NCBI RefSeq assembly: GCF_024199795.1 | Contig: NZ_JANADK010000001.1 | Span: 3,844,001 to 3,908,000, forward strand | Direction: 5' to 3' | Source: Bradyrhizobium sp. CCGB01 | Lineage (GTDB): Bacteria > Pseudomonadota > Alphaproteobacteria > Rhizobiales > Xanthobacteraceae | DNA length: 64,000 nt | Part shown: one piece after another, positions 9,001 through 15,822 of the stretch | Numbering within the stretch: the first letter of the stretch is position 1 | Layout: each line of letters starts with the position of its first letter | The notes under the pieces: generated by a model | Database searches by the model: none | The model's input: only the letters and a program-made list of their open reading frames with translations | What the model was told of the DNA's origin: nothing | Program-made: the position numbers and the translations under genes

Positions 9001-11041
9001 CGCCTCGGGCGGCGCGGTCACGCTCGACAATGTCAGCTTTGCACATGATCGGGCGGTCGGCGGCAATGGAAGCTATTTCAATGGCTATTCCGCCAGCGGC
9101 GGCGGCGGCATGGGCGGCGCTGGCAACGTCAATGGCGGCGGCGGCATCGGCCTCGCGGCGTCGGGCGGGAGCTATTTTGGCTACGTGCCCGGTCGCGGCA
9201 TCGTTATCGGCGCGGCGGCCGGTGGCGGTGCTGGAGGTACCGATGGTGGCGGCGGCGTCACTGGCACCAGTCCGTGGGGCTCCGGTCGCTACGGCTATGT
9301 CGGCGGCGCTGGTGGCGGCATCGGTGGTGGCGCGGGGTCCGCCACGTCGGGCGGCGCCGGTGGTTTTGGCGGTGGTGGTGGCGGCGGCGTCGTCAGCCCT
9401 GTGGATCTCACGGGCGGCGCCGGAGGTGCCGGCGGGTTCGGCGGTGGTGGCGGCGCTGGGCTGCGGGGTGCGGGCGGCGCCGGCGGGTTCGGTGGTGGCG
9501 GCGGTGCCGGCTATTGGGGCTACGCGAATGGCGCCGGCGGTTTCGGCGGCGGGCAAGGCAACTATCAATCGGGCGGCGGCGGACTCGGCGCCGGCGGCGC
9601 GATCTTCGTCCAGGAAGGCGGCTCGCTGACCTTCGGCGGCAGCGGTGGCACCCACGACAACAGCGTCGCCGGTGGTTCGGGCTCGAATGTCGGCCACAAT
9701 TCCGGATCGGGCCTCGGCAGCGGCATCTTCCTCCAGGGCAACCAGACCATCACCTTCGCTCCGGATGCGGGGCACATCATCACGATCAGCGACGTGATCG
9801 CCGATATGACCGGCTCGCACGATGCCAGCGGCCAGACCGGCGCGGGACATCTGGTCCTCGATGGCGACGGAACGCTGGTCCTGGCGACCGCGAACACGTT
9901 CACCGGCGGCATCACGATCGAGAACGGCACGCTCGACCTCACTGCGAGCGGCGCGGCCGGCTCCGGCGCGATCGACTTCTCGGCGGCGGATCATGCCGCG
10001 CTGGAATTCAGCGCCGCAAACGCGCCCGTCAACGCGATCGAGCATTTCGGCACGCGTGACCAGATCATCGTCGACGGCTTCCACGCCACGAGTGAAACGT
10101 TCATCAATGGCGTTCTGGTTCTGAGCGGCGCGAGCGGATCGGTCAGCCTTACGGTCAGCGGCGATGACATCGCTTCGCTGTCGGACTTCCATTTCGCCTA
10201 CGACTCCGCGGCCAACACCACGACCATCACCGCCGGGCCGGATCGATCGGGCAACGACGTGATCCATTACGGTGTCGGCGCGCAGAGCCTCACCGGCGGG
10301 ACGGGGGACGACGTGTTCTTCTTCCGCGGCAGCGACCTTGCCGCGGGCGTCACCGACAAGATCACCGACTTGTCCTGGGCAACCGGCAGCAGCGAGCACG
10401 ACCGCATCCATCTCGAAGGCGTCGATCCCAATGCGGTGTCGGTCTCGACCGTCAATGGCGGCCACGACACCGACATCGCGATTTCCGTCGCCGGCGGCAC
10501 GGCGCACATTCTGGTGCAGGGCGTCGGTTCGGGGCCGCTGCAGATCGAGTTCCAGAACACGACGCCGACGGATGATGCGCATTTGAATACGCTGCTGACG
10601 CCGTCGACGGTAAATGAGATCGTCGCAAGTTTCTATTTCGGCGCCAATCCGCCCTATGCCAAATCTCTGGTCAGTTATGGCGCTGATGGCGCGGTCATCG
10701 CTCAGGATGTCACCAACAATGACGGATCGCACCTGGTGACCGTGCAGGGGGACAACGCTGCGCTGACGGCGTCAGCGGCGAACGATACGTTCGTGTTCCA
10801 GTTCAATTCGCAGGCGGCCGCCACGGCTACCATCGGCAATTTCGACGTGGCGCATGACGTCCTGCAACTCAGCCAGTCGGCTTACGCGGACGCGGCGGCA
10901 GCGCTGGCTGCGATCACCGCCGATCCGCACAACGCCGGCAACCCGGCCGATACCATCATTGCGCTGGACGCGCTTCACTCGGTCACACTGACCGGTGTCA
11001 ATCCAAACCTGCTGCAGCAGCGGGATTTTCTGGTAGTCTAG
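2..11041 (+). CDS. Giant glycine-rich repeat surface protein/adhesin with type I secretion tail (5' partial)
   Basis: The frame is open from the first codon of the window, so the start lies upstream; about 3,680 residues are visible. Modules beginning with an F-x-V-x-T-x-A-E-L-like segment recur near nt 1338, 3178, 4360, 4635, 4918 and 8667. The long ones run into a beta-helix-like stretch (ending in NVTF-like or DVAF-like strands) and then a Gly-rich tract. Three autotransporter-type beta repeats (GxGTVxFxGANSYVGGTT) and eight Ig-like repeats of about 90 residues (nt 6494-8650) follow the same theme. Near the C-terminus is one RTX-like GGTGDDVFFF segment, and the protein ends in a hydrophobic DFLVV tail, typical of proteins exported by a type I ABC system. 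Likely role is an extracellular adhesin or matrix protein; this is inferred from architecture. No beta-barrel autotransporter domain is visible, and no transporter genes lie in the window. Confidence 0.85.
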   Translation, partial: AAVAIDAVTFTGDAAKGGAGGYWGGGSSSGQGGGGGGMGTAGSSAFASGSYSAGGGTFIYIKGAPGGTLGVNVPGHASYSQAAAGGKPSGGSSLSPGADGGFGGGGGGGASANQNTTNVRTFSVGGDGGFGGGGGAAGSYGSGAGATGGAGGFGGGGGRSTAGAGGAGGFGGGAGGSRDQFGFAGGGGGLGAGGAVFVQEGGSLTIAGSSVSGNSATGGLGSRGGGDGQALGSGIFIQGNQSITFAPSAGADAVIADTIADQGGNGGSGHVDIGGAGTVHFAGANSYVGGTTIASGSTLEVEAGGSAGTGAIIDNGTLRFEAPGTIVNAITDNGAVTLDHDGTFEFQAAVTGTGTFNFGQGHIITAVFDTGVPAVTLKGFDVGDTIDLKSVVATSFTIDANNVMTLKNVSGTAVATLHFDPAQHFDLNLALVADGNGGTNIRLAQTSFTVSTAAELNAALTAMSSGGNAYGANLNYVIHFAGNISLASLSSDLAAINLASGSKLTVDGAGFTLDGANTHRGFFEYAGTVTFKDMTIAHTLAQGGAGAIGGGGGGAGLGGGLFVAAGATATIANVTFLYNAARGGNGGGVNPAGRIYQGGGGGGGMGTDGAVGSTTGVQHFYSIGSHVGYTGWGYAGGAGGGLGLSNLPGGGGAGATSYRGSSPASGTFGGGGGGGNAYLASRKAGTTGAQGGFGGGGGAGGGFNTNTNSYGNGENAAGGNGGFGGGGGGGGLRGWFGIGGFGAGNGGVSFAYRAGGYYQSKIGNVGGGGLGAGGGIFVQEGGTLILESGSLSGGSVAGGAAGAIQAAHQLYSMPGAGQGLGSGIFLQGNQSIVLAPASGDAITIAGGIADQGGNGGSVAIEIKGPGTVEFDGANSYVGGTTIDAGAKLTLGGQGTFGSGAVVDNGDIVIAHSGTFGNTFTGSGDLGLGAQIITVTFTASVSLGGSLDLGNGDNVAIFQGGLSGIQSVNFGTGMQTLSVTGAMPSAVVHGFGVGDTIDFATINATGIGSFVNNVLTLTGPGGVPVATVHFDPAEQNIAPHGFLLVSDGTGGTELKLNEVPVYHVSSTAQLARAINEISVGGVFSATNQNYEIDIVGSFTLDGALPDINLASGDTLTIHGLGHEIDGAATYSGFVLRSGDVTIDHLTVADFVRHGGDGASPGTASKYGGGGGGLGAGGALFIGAGSSATLTDVAFTDNHVFGGNGGQGGIYAPSVPNGDQGVTTGGASSPGQPGFGYGGAGGHFSANGGGGSFGGGGGGGGGGRSPVTSFPPGGGGAGGYGAGMGGTGTSGGGGGGGGGGGGAGLGGAVFVASGGALNITDWTFSNNGATGGAGGSSPWGTSGTAGQGIGNDLFNYGGTVGLTSSAGQTLTVDQFVGGTQSTFNIQGAGAVVLAQGIGTNVLNITGAGDVTVLTRITASAINVSGSGDVLLRGAFYGSEVFTHTGSGTLTVEPIYNVSTTDQLVATIQTVNSNPVSNLSVEYVINLDGDIPLVAGLAKLTLVAGDTITVNTAGHTLDGAVNGAGGGFSFVAGVSGGNALLVGNAIPTFDVASVAELTTAFNAINVGGFFSSPNINYVINLEGDTALGSLSAGMLNFAAGDTLTINTNGHTLNGAVNGNGPAFTFATGASMGTPAFTGHPIATFTVGTMAEFNAALAAINPGGFYYGTNIDYEIDLTADLKLTGNMAALFLAAGDTLTIKGGGHTIDGSVNGTATYSGFDLESGNLVLSQLTIEGTLAHGRDGGSVAHAYAGAGGGGAGLGGGLFIGAGASATLDGVAFTGNSAIGGAGGNGGTAGGYNSYVGGGGPGSPVSGFGIGGAGGWGRQPAFYAHSRSNGLAGSFGGGGGGGASVYRVITRSPPFFGGDLYAGLGGSGGYGAGSGGGGGVRVASGGGGGGAGLGGGVFVASGGSLTIQSGSIGGNTAVGGLGGASTTAAGGNGQGIGSGLFAASQNVTLAPLLGNTLTISDTIAGGGVGIIHVAGAGNVTLSGAITGTTIDISNTGTVSLTVGDLVNDSFSLSGSAHYTLANKITGGGTISASGTSVLTITGMNLLTGGMALSGNSTIDLTSVNSIGSGIITFVPNSGATLILEAGVTLPNQINGFNPGDTIKLVGFAANATATMGAGNVLTVSDGVHSVDLHLNPGVDFSLFQFDVTAYSGGVMLTDRVPFGITGVVGQPVYGSGVELRGTAAPGTTVTIIANGGTTVLGTGIVDGNGNFDLITSPLADGFYTFQAVSQTGTSSQLSAGFAVTVLPSAPVITTQIGHPLNGDTVELKGTALPNQTIKLYLDGSSTVFATGVADANGNFDIVTPALTDGVHTIRATETDSLGLVSPLSAGFIVNVNPTAPTITALVNNPFNGGPIEVKGTGEPNHTIQIFADGGTTVIGTGTTNASGQFDIVTSAGLSNGVHTLTAVAVTSNLPSTASNGLSITVVPSAPAITTLVGQPDNDGTIEVKGTGQPNQSVTLYADGGTTPVGTGVIDATGHFDITTTVTFADGVHRLTATATDAANLVSPVSSQFTVNVIPDTPVISAVLPVSGTSQRIEVQGTGEVGETIKLFADGSTTVLASGVVDATGHFDIFANILGGAHIIRATETNAANLVSLVSSGVSVNVTPNAPAITALVGQPINGTTVTVKGTAQHVGGTITLYADGGTTAVGTGTVAANGTFSITTTVTFADAIHTFTATETDDGMASGLSPAFTVNVNPIAPTITAQIGTTVEGGALEFVGTGEVGNTVTITLGGVTIGSGIVDATGHFDITTISGLNPGVQAVSVTETNADHLTSTASGFVATVAPVAPVITSVVSVDDPGGRVEAFGTGKAGDIVTLYADGGTTAIGSGTVDQTGHFAIYSINGLALGAGAHTITATQTLVNGAGSATSAASTASNVNVATTATSFTITTAAELAADIAAIDLTGAYSHVNTHYTFNIVGDLVLSTQLAAFNLASGDTLTIHGNGHTLDAHGLPGLFVYSGTIDIDNLSVINAVARGGDSTSGGGGGAGLGGGLFIASGGAVTLDNVSFAHDRAVGGNGSYFNGYSASGGGGMGGAGNVNGGGGIGLAASGGSYFGYVPGRGIVIGAAAGGGAGGTDGGGGVTGTSPWGSGRYGYVGGAGGGIGGGAGSATSGGAGGFGGGGGGGVVSPVDLTGGAGGAGGFGGGGGAGLRGAGGAGGFGGGGGAGYWGYANGAGGFGGGQGNYQSGGGGLGAGGAIFVQEGGSLTFGGSGGTHDNSVAGGSGSNVGHNSGSGLGSGIFLQGNQTITFAPDAGHIITISDVIADMTGSHDASGQTGAGHLVLDGDGTLVLATANTFTGGITIENGTLDLTASGAAGSGAIDFSAADHAALEFSAANAPVNAIEHFGTRDQIIVDGFHATSETFINGVLVLSGASGSVSLTVSGDDIASLSDFHFAYDSAANTTTITAGPDRSGNDVIHYGVGAQSLTGGTGDDVFFFRGSDLAAGVTDKITDLSWATGSSEHDRIHLEGVDPNAVSVSTVNGGHDTDIAISVAGGTAHILVQGVGSGPLQIEFQNTTPTDDAHLNTLLTPSTVNEIVASFYFGANPPYAKSLVSYGADGAVIAQDVTNNDGSHLVTVQGDNAALTASAANDTFVFQFNSQAAATATIGNFDVAHDVLQLSQSAYADAAAALAAITADPHNAGNPADTIIALDALHSVTLTGVNPNLLQQRDFLVV
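50..595 (+). repeat. Gly-rich tract 1 of the giant protein
   Basis: Dense GGxGG and GGFGGGGG coding repeats, low complexity at both DNA and protein level. The tract ends in a G-L-G-A-G-G-A-V-F-V-Q-E-G-G segment that recurs after the later tracts. Confidence 0.8.
824..915 (+). repeat. Autotransporter-type beta repeat 1
   Basis: Encodes a GAGTVHFAGANSYVGGTTI-like segment, the pattern of the autotransporter-associated beta strand (PATR) repeat. Confidence 0.65.
1630..2335 (+). repeat. Gly-rich tract 2 of the giant protein
   Basis: Long run of GGGGGG-type segments interrupted by Tyr, Asn and Ser. It is closed by the same GLGAGGGIFVQEGG block that closes tract 1. Confidence 0.8.
2591..2677 (+). 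repeat. Autotransporter-type beta repeat 2
   Basis: Encodes GPGTVEFDGANSYVGGTTI, nearly the same as the copy at 824. Confidence 0.65.
3433..3915 (+). repeat. Gly-rich tract 3 of the giant protein
   Basis: Repeated GGGGGGLGAGG-like and GGGGGGGG segments inside the third module. Confidence 0.75.
5215..5705 (+). repeat. Gly-rich tract 4 of the giant protein
   Basis: GGGGAGLGGGLF-type opening and closing blocks flank a Gly/Ser/Tyr-rich centre, as in tracts 2 and 5. Confidence 0.75.
6494..8650 (+). repeat. Eight tandem Ig-like repeats
   Basis: Eight copies of a unit of about 90 residues. Each reads roughly P-x-I-T-x-x-x-G-x-P, (I/V)E(V/L)KGTG, a Y/F-A-D-G-G-T-T strand, G-x-F-D-I-T and a V-N-V end. 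This is the pattern of bacterial Ig-like domains in large adhesins. The unit spacing is nearly constant and copies have diverged by substitution rather than by length. Confidence 0.8.
8941..9600 (+). repeat. Gly-rich tract 5 of the giant protein
   Basis: GGAGGFGGGGG-type repeats. The tract is again closed by a GLGAGGAIFVQEGGSL block. Confidence 0.8.
9863..9952 (+). repeat. Autotransporter-type beta repeat 3
   Basis: Encodes GDGTLVLATANTFTGGITI, the most diverged of the three PATR-like copies. Confidence 0.6.
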
Positions 11042-11071
11042 TCACGAATCCCCAGTCAGGTTTGCAGGATC

Positions 11072-11887
11072 ATGCAAGGCGATATCCATTTCATCTCCGG
11101 CCTTCCGCGCGCGGGCTCGACGTTGCTGTCGGCGATATTGCGACAGAACCCGCGCTTTCGCGCCGGGATGACCGGACCGGTCGGCTCGCTGGTCGACGGC
11201 ATGCTGCGCAGCATGAGCATGAACAACGAGACCGCGATCTTCATCACCGACGAGCAGCGCCGGGAGCTCATCAAGGCGATCTTCTCGACCTATTACGCCG
11301 ATCTGCCGAAGGGGCATGTGGTGTTCGACACCAACCGCAATTGGTGCGCACGGCTGCCGCTGATCACCGAGCTGTTTCCACGCGCCAAGGTGATCTGCTG
11401 CGTGCGCCACATTCCCTGGATCCTGGACTCGGTCGAGCGGCTCATTCGCAAGAACAAGTATCAGCCGTCGGGCATCTTCAATTTCGAGCCGGGCGGCACG
11501 GTGTATTCGCGCGTCGAAGGGTTGGCCGCTCCCAACGGCATGGTTGGCTTTGCCTGGAATGCGCTGCGCGAAGCGTTTTGCGGCGAGCAGACCGCCTGCC
11601 TGCTGGCGCTGACCTATGAGACGCTGACCACCCAGCCGGAGCGGGCGATCGCGGCCGTTTACGAGTTCATCGGCGAGAAGCCGTTCGCCCATGATTTCCA
11701 GAACATCGAGTTCGACGCCGAAGAATTCGACCGCAGGATTGGTACGCCGGGTCTCCACAGGGTCGGCAAACGTGTGGAATCCCCGGGTCGTAAAACCGTG
11801 CTGCCGGGCGATCTCTGGCGCAAATACGAGAACGATGCTTTCTGGGGCGACCCCGCCCGCAACCCGAACCAGGTGAGGGTGATCTAG
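11072..11887 (+). CDS. Sulfotransferase family protein
   Basis: 271 residues. The N-terminus has the 5'-phosphosulfate-binding loop of PAPS-dependent sulfotransferases (SGLPRAGSTLLSAIL, residues about 8-22). A 3'-phosphate-binding-like segment with Arg and Ser (CCVRHIPWILDSVERL) follows near residue 110. The family transfers sulfate from PAPS to sugars, lipids or tyrosines; the acceptor cannot be read from sequence. The ATG lies 30 bp after the stop of the giant repeat protein and has a CAGGA ribosome-binding site, so the two are probably cotranscribed. No signal peptide, so it is likely cytoplasmic. Confidence 0.85.
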   Translation: MQGDIHFISGLPRAGSTLLSAILRQNPRFRAGMTGPVGSLVDGMLRSMSMNNETAIFITDEQRRELIKAIFSTYYADLPKGHVVFDTNRNWCARLPLITELFPRAKVICCVRHIPWILDSVERLIRKNKYQPSGIFNFEPGGTVYSRVEGLAAPNGMVGFAWNALREAFCGEQTACLLALTYETLTTQPERAIAAVYEFIGEKPFAHDFQNIEFDAEEFDRRIGTPGLHRVGKRVESPGRKTVLPGDLWRKYENDAFWGDPARNPNQVRVI

Positions 11888-12328
11888 GGCAGGGTATGAC
11901 CACCTCGAATTCGGTGTCTGTCTCGAGATTTTCTTGCTGACCGCCGATGCCTTGCTCGAGAAGCGCGAGGCGAAACCCGCAACGACGCCAGCGCCTGCTT
12001 TTGATCCGGCTTCGCCGAGCATCGGCTCGCGCAGCCCATTGCAAGATTTGTCCAATGTGAGCGGGTTGCTCACTCCCTGTTGATGTCATGGACGATCCGT
12101 GCCGCGCGCGGGATGTAGCCCTGCGACGGGCGCCGCACATCAACGTTGCCACTTCGGTTAGAGGCCCCGAGGATGTCGGGCCTTATCTGGATTGCGGCCG
12201 GGCCAGCCCCACTAGCCTCCTCGATATGGTTAATTCATTCCACGTGTTTTCCGCAGTCGCAATTAATCTGAATTTCAGGACTCGCCTATAGATTGAACCA
12301 AGGGACAACAGTCTTTTTGGTTGCGAAA
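11888..12328. other. Intergenic region with an orphan reading frame
   Basis: About 440 bp between the sulfotransferase and the next gene. One plus-strand frame is open from 11883 to a TGA at 12081-12083. It translates into a plausible Leu/Ala/Pro-rich peptide but has no convincing start codon or ribosome-binding site, so it may be a gene remnant. I see no tRNA, hairpin terminator or strong promoter here. Confidence 0.3.
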
Positions 12329-13804
12329 ATGCTTCCGTCGTCAATGCCCGCCGATGCGCGCCAGGCCGCGCAAGGCCCTCAAAAGTGGTCCATGTTCTTT
12401 AACGCGCTCGTTTCGCCCAACGTACGGCTACTCGCGGGCGGACTGCTGATTCCAAACCTGATCTCGCTCGCAACGATGGCTTCATTGGTCGATATCGGCT
12501 TCCCGCCGCGGTCCATCGCCATCGCTCTCTATGCCAGCATTGCCATCCTGGCGCGGCGCATTCCCTTCATGATCACGGCCGCGCTGTTTCTTGCCGCGCT
12601 CACGTTCGACGTTGTGCAAACGTTGTCTCTGATGTTTGGCCTCGGGCTAGGTGACTTGATGGCAGCTGTCGACCACGCGAGGCGCATCAATTTCTTCGCC
12701 TCTCCGCTCTATTTTGCTTTGATCGCCATACTCGTCATGACCACGAGCGCGACCCTGGCATGCTTGAGGCCGCGCGCCGTGCTCATGAAGGCGAACATAC
12801 CGGTTCTCTTCTTCGTGGCGCAGGCGTTCGGTGTCCTCGACTATGTCAGCAACGCATCGCCACACTACCATTTCGGCTCCACGATGGGGAGCAGTGAGCC
12901 GGTGCAATCCGCTGCGGAAGTGTCGGGTTTTAGGGCGGCGGCGGGCGCTGACGGAAAAAACGTTGTCCTGGTGATCGTCGAGAGCCTGGGCTACCTGCTG
13001 GATCAGAACGCCCGAGCGCGCATAGCGGAACCACTGTATGACCAAAGCCTGACGAGGGATTACACGGTCACGTCCGGAAAAACGGTCTATTTCGGTTCGA
13101 CGACCTCGGGCGAGATGCGGGAACTATGCAATACGCGCACATTCTACACGGAGTACGTTCAGAACGACACCAACACCTGCCTGCCTGATCTGCTGGCCGC
13201 GCGAGGGTATAGCAACATCGCCATGCACGGCTTCGCTGGAGGCATGTTCGAGCGTGAGCGGTGGTATCCGACAATCGGCTTCGACCAGGAATTTTTCCGC
13301 GACGAGTTGGTCAAAACGACCCACCGCGTATGCGGTAGCGCCTTCGCCGGCGCGTGCGATGCAGATCTTGCGCCCGTGATTTCTGCAGCCTCCCGCGACG
13401 CGGGAAAGCAAGGCAAGCCACGCTTCATCTATTGGCTCACTCTGAATACACATATTCCGGTCGCGCCCAGCCAAGCCCTGACGGATTTTCATTGCGGGAT
13501 CGACGGTGGCGTCTTTGGGCGACCCAAGGTTTGCCGGATGGCCGAACTTTGGCACGACGTATTTGCCGTCGTCGCGAAGATAGCGCGCGACCCAGCCGTG
13601 GCGCCGGCCGACATCCTGGTCGTCGGCGATCATGCGCCGCCGTTCTGGTCGAGGCATGACCGCGCCCAGTTCGAACCCGGTCAAGTGGCTTGGTACAGGC
13701 TCCAGCCCCGGCGAGCGCCTCCTATGCCGATGCCGGACGCTCTCAACCAACAGAGAGCATCGGTAAATGACGCGGCAAGTCTGAACCTCGTCAATTCGCG
13801 ATGA
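12329..13804 (+). CDS. Membrane-anchored sulfatase-fold transferase (LtaS/phosphoethanolamine-transferase-like)
   Basis: About 491 residues. The first 190 or so contain about five hydrophobic segments, and the rest is a periplasmic alkaline-phosphatase-superfamily domain. Visible metal/nucleophile motifs are a VIVESLG strand (metal Glu), GSTTSGEMREL (candidate Thr nucleophile) and VVGDHAPPF (Asp-His pair), the arrangement known from LtaS and phosphoethanolamine transferases. It probably moves a phospho-alcohol group onto an envelope glycan or lipid; donor and acceptor are unknown. The start is uncertain: TTG at 12293, ATG at 12329 and ATG at 12344 share the frame and none has a strong ribosome-binding site. 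Confidence 0.7.
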   Translation: MLPSSMPADARQAAQGPQKWSMFFNALVSPNVRLLAGGLLIPNLISLATMASLVDIGFPPRSIAIALYASIAILARRIPFMITAALFLAALTFDVVQTLSLMFGLGLGDLMAAVDHARRINFFASPLYFALIAILVMTTSATLACLRPRAVLMKANIPVLFFVAQAFGVLDYVSNASPHYHFGSTMGSSEPVQSAAEVSGFRAAAGADGKNVVLVIVESLGYLLDQNARARIAEPLYDQSLTRDYTVTSGKTVYFGSTTSGEMRELCNTRTFYTEYVQNDTNTCLPDLLAARGYSNIAMHGFAGGMFERERWYPTIGFDQEFFRDELVKTTHRVCGSAFAGACDADLAPVISAASRDAGKQGKPRFIYWLTLNTHIPVAPSQALTDFHCGIDGGVFGRPKVCRMAELWHDVFAVVAKIARDPAVAPADILVVGDHAPPFWSRHDRAQFEPGQVAWYRLQPRRAPPMPMPDALNQQRASVNDAASLNLVNSR

Positions 13805-13951
13805 GTGCTGCAGCCGCGGAAATCATCTAGCGGCGCGAATGTTCAAGAACGCTGCGGTGACCAAGAGAAATCTTGCCAGCATTTCGTGCAACGCAGGCCG
13901 TGTGGCGGTAATCCGAGCGTTCCGTTGGAAGGCGGTGAACCGGCAGGTGGT

Positions 13952-14539
13952 CTAACCGGTTGCGCGTGGGAGAATGCCCTTTGCCGTAATCTCCGCCGAA
14001 AGCTCTTCAATCGTCTTGCGTTGTTCCATGGCGGATCTGCGGATCAGTGCAAAGGCGGCTGGTTCCGCGAGCGCGTGCGAGTGCATCACCTGGAGAACGG
14101 CGGCAAGCACGACGCGACGCGACCGAAGACGCTGCTCGAGCTTGAGCACCTGCTGCTTCAATTCGTTGGTGCGTTCGTTGCGTTCGAACGCCATGACGAG
14201 CGCCGCGTAGATGCCGGCCGAGCGCAACGGCTTGACCAGGAATGAGGCCGGATCGAGTTCGAACACCAGCTTCAGGCGGCTCGGCGTCTCGGTGCCGAGC
14301 AGGGCGATGACCGGGCAGCGCCCCAGGAACGCACGTCGAGCCGGTTGTGTCAAAGGCAGGAACTCGTCATCGATCAACGCCAGATCCGGCGCGAAGTCGA
14401 TCGCCCCTGTGGGGTCCCATGCGACGCTGTCGATCCCGAGACGCTCAAACTGGCGCCGGACGATCGAGGCATCGCGTTCGTCCTTGATGGCGACGAGGGC
14501 CTTGCGTCCGCGTAGCGAAAATGAAGACGGTTTGCTCAT
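13952..14539 (-). CDS. amiR: AmiR-like ANTAR-domain antitermination regulator
   Basis: 195 residues: a receiver-like N-terminal half (to about residue 125), a coiled-coil linker (ERNERTNELKQQVLKLEQRL), and a C-terminal three-helix ANTAR RNA-binding domain (about 140-190; AAFALIRRSAMEQRKTIEEL). AmiR proteins bind nascent leader RNA and prevent intrinsic termination; their activity is blocked by AmiC until an amide is bound. Its start overlaps the amiC stop by 4 bp (ATGA), so the pair is translationally coupled as in Pseudomonas. The divergent amidase operon with a leader terminator at 15979-16018 is the obvious target. The receiver half looks like a pseudo-receiver, as in AmiR. Confidence 0.85.
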   Translation of the reverse strand: MSKPSSFSLRGRKALVAIKDERDASIVRRQFERLGIDSVAWDPTGAIDFAPDLALIDDEFLPLTQPARRAFLGRCPVIALLGTETPSRLKLVFELDPASFLVKPLRSAGIYAALVMAFERNERTNELKQQVLKLEQRLRSRRVVLAAVLQVMHSHALAEPAAFALIRRSAMEQRKTIEELSAEITAKGILPRATG

Positions 14540-15711
14540 TTCACAACCCGCAAATGTGGCGCATTCGGCAGCGCACTACCCTTCGACGTGTCCCGCGAAG
14601 GACTTACGGCAACGTCGAGCTGGGTCAGATAAGGATCAGGCTTAACAGGCGCGTCAGCTTCCCAGAAGATATCAAACTGTCCTTGCGGATTGGACACGGC
14701 CAACCGCGGTGTAAGGACGCAATGGTTGTTGCCGCCGTCGATCCAGACTGGTCCTTGCGGCGAATTGTAGCGATGGCCGGCCGCAGCGCGTCGCACTTCC
14801 ACGATATCAGATGTGCCTGCGCGCTGCAGCGCGCGCGCCAGCAGATAAACCGCGACATAGGCGGATTGTCCGTCGACGGAGGGGCTGCTGTCCTCGCCAT
14901 AGCGCGCCTTCCAGCGTTCGACGAACGCGCGGTTCTCAGGCAGGCGGATGCTTTCGAAATAGGCGGACGACGTGATGCACCCGGCCGATGCCGGTCCGAC
15001 GATTGACAGTTCCGGCTCGCACAGGCTGCAGCTCAGCATCGGAATCTCGAGCCCGGCGGCCTTGGTGCCGGCGTGGAAGGCACGGATGAAGTCGTAGCTC
15101 GAGCTTCCGACCAACGTGTTGAACACGATGGGCGGCTTCCTCCGTACGATCTCGTCGACGATATGCCCGACGGCGCTTTCGCCGAGCTCGAGCAACCGTT
15201 CGGCGAGGATGTGGCCATCCGCCGCGCTGACCAATTCCCGGGTGACGCGATTGGTTTCCCATGTCCACACGTAGTTGGAGCCGACGCAGAAGATTTCGCG
15301 TGACAGATTGTCGAGCACGTAACGGACGAGCGGCAGGACGTTGTGATTGGGCGAGGCGCCGACATAGATGACGTTGTCGGAACACTCGAAGCCCTCATAG
15401 CGCGCAGGATACCAGAGCAGGCGATCGGTGCGCTCCACGATCGGCAAGACCTGCTTGCGCGACGCCGACGTGTAGCAGCCGATGATATGCTTGACGCCGA
15501 CGTTGCGAATGAGGTCGTCGCAGACCGTATGGTATTCCGAGATGATGCCGCGGGGATCGCGAATATGGGCTGCGATCGAGAAGTCGAACTCCGCCTGGCT
15601 GTTGATCTCGTCGACCGCCATCATCGCGCTCTTGAGGATTTCGCGGCCCATGGCCTGATAGGGCCCGGACTGCGAGCAGATGATGCCAACGGGAACAGAC
15701 GGTTTTGTCAT
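14536..15711 (-). CDS. amiC: AmiC-like amide-sensing periplasmic-binding-fold protein
   Basis: 391 residues of the type 1 periplasmic-binding fold (Leu/amide family; starts PVGIICSQSGPYQAMGREIL). There is no signal peptide, which separates it from transporter binding proteins and fits AmiC, a cytoplasmic ligand sensor that sequesters AmiR. An in-frame TTG at 15732 would add seven residues. I prefer the ATG at 15711, which has a GAAAG-type ribosome-binding site. It is followed by amiR with a 4-bp overlap and divergent from the amide operon, whose own ABC binding protein (18572) does carry a signal peptide. Confidence 0.85.
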   Translation of the reverse strand: MTKPSVPVGIICSQSGPYQAMGREILKSAMMAVDEINSQAEFDFSIAAHIRDPRGIISEYHTVCDDLIRNVGVKHIIGCYTSASRKQVLPIVERTDRLLWYPARYEGFECSDNVIYVGASPNHNVLPLVRYVLDNLSREIFCVGSNYVWTWETNRVTRELVSAADGHILAERLLELGESAVGHIVDEIVRRKPPIVFNTLVGSSSYDFIRAFHAGTKAAGLEIPMLSCSLCEPELSIVGPASAGCITSSAYFESIRLPENRAFVERWKARYGEDSSPSVDGQSAYVAVYLLARALQRAGTSDIVEVRRAAAGHRYNSPQGPVWIDGGNNHCVLTPRLAVSNPQGQFDIFWEADAPVKPDPYLTQLDVAVSPSRDTSKGSALPNAPHLRVVK

Positions 15712-15822
15712 TGACGGCTTTCGGTCGCGCAACGCGAAGATGAAATCATCATCGCCGATGACAGCGCAAGTGGCTTGCCGTTTTGCTGCGCAGCACTCTC
15801 GAAATTTAGGCAGACAGCATCG

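Noticed and set aside
11042..12073. Minus-strand frame of 343 codons antisense to the sulfotransferase
   Set aside because: The plus-strand protein has clear PAPS-binding motifs; the antisense translation has no recognisable domain.
15771..15787. Possible sigma-54 promoter (TGGC ... TTGC) upstream of the amidase
   Set aside because: The spacing between the GG and GC elements is one base too long for a -24/-12 promoter, and the site lies upstream of a good TTGACA.
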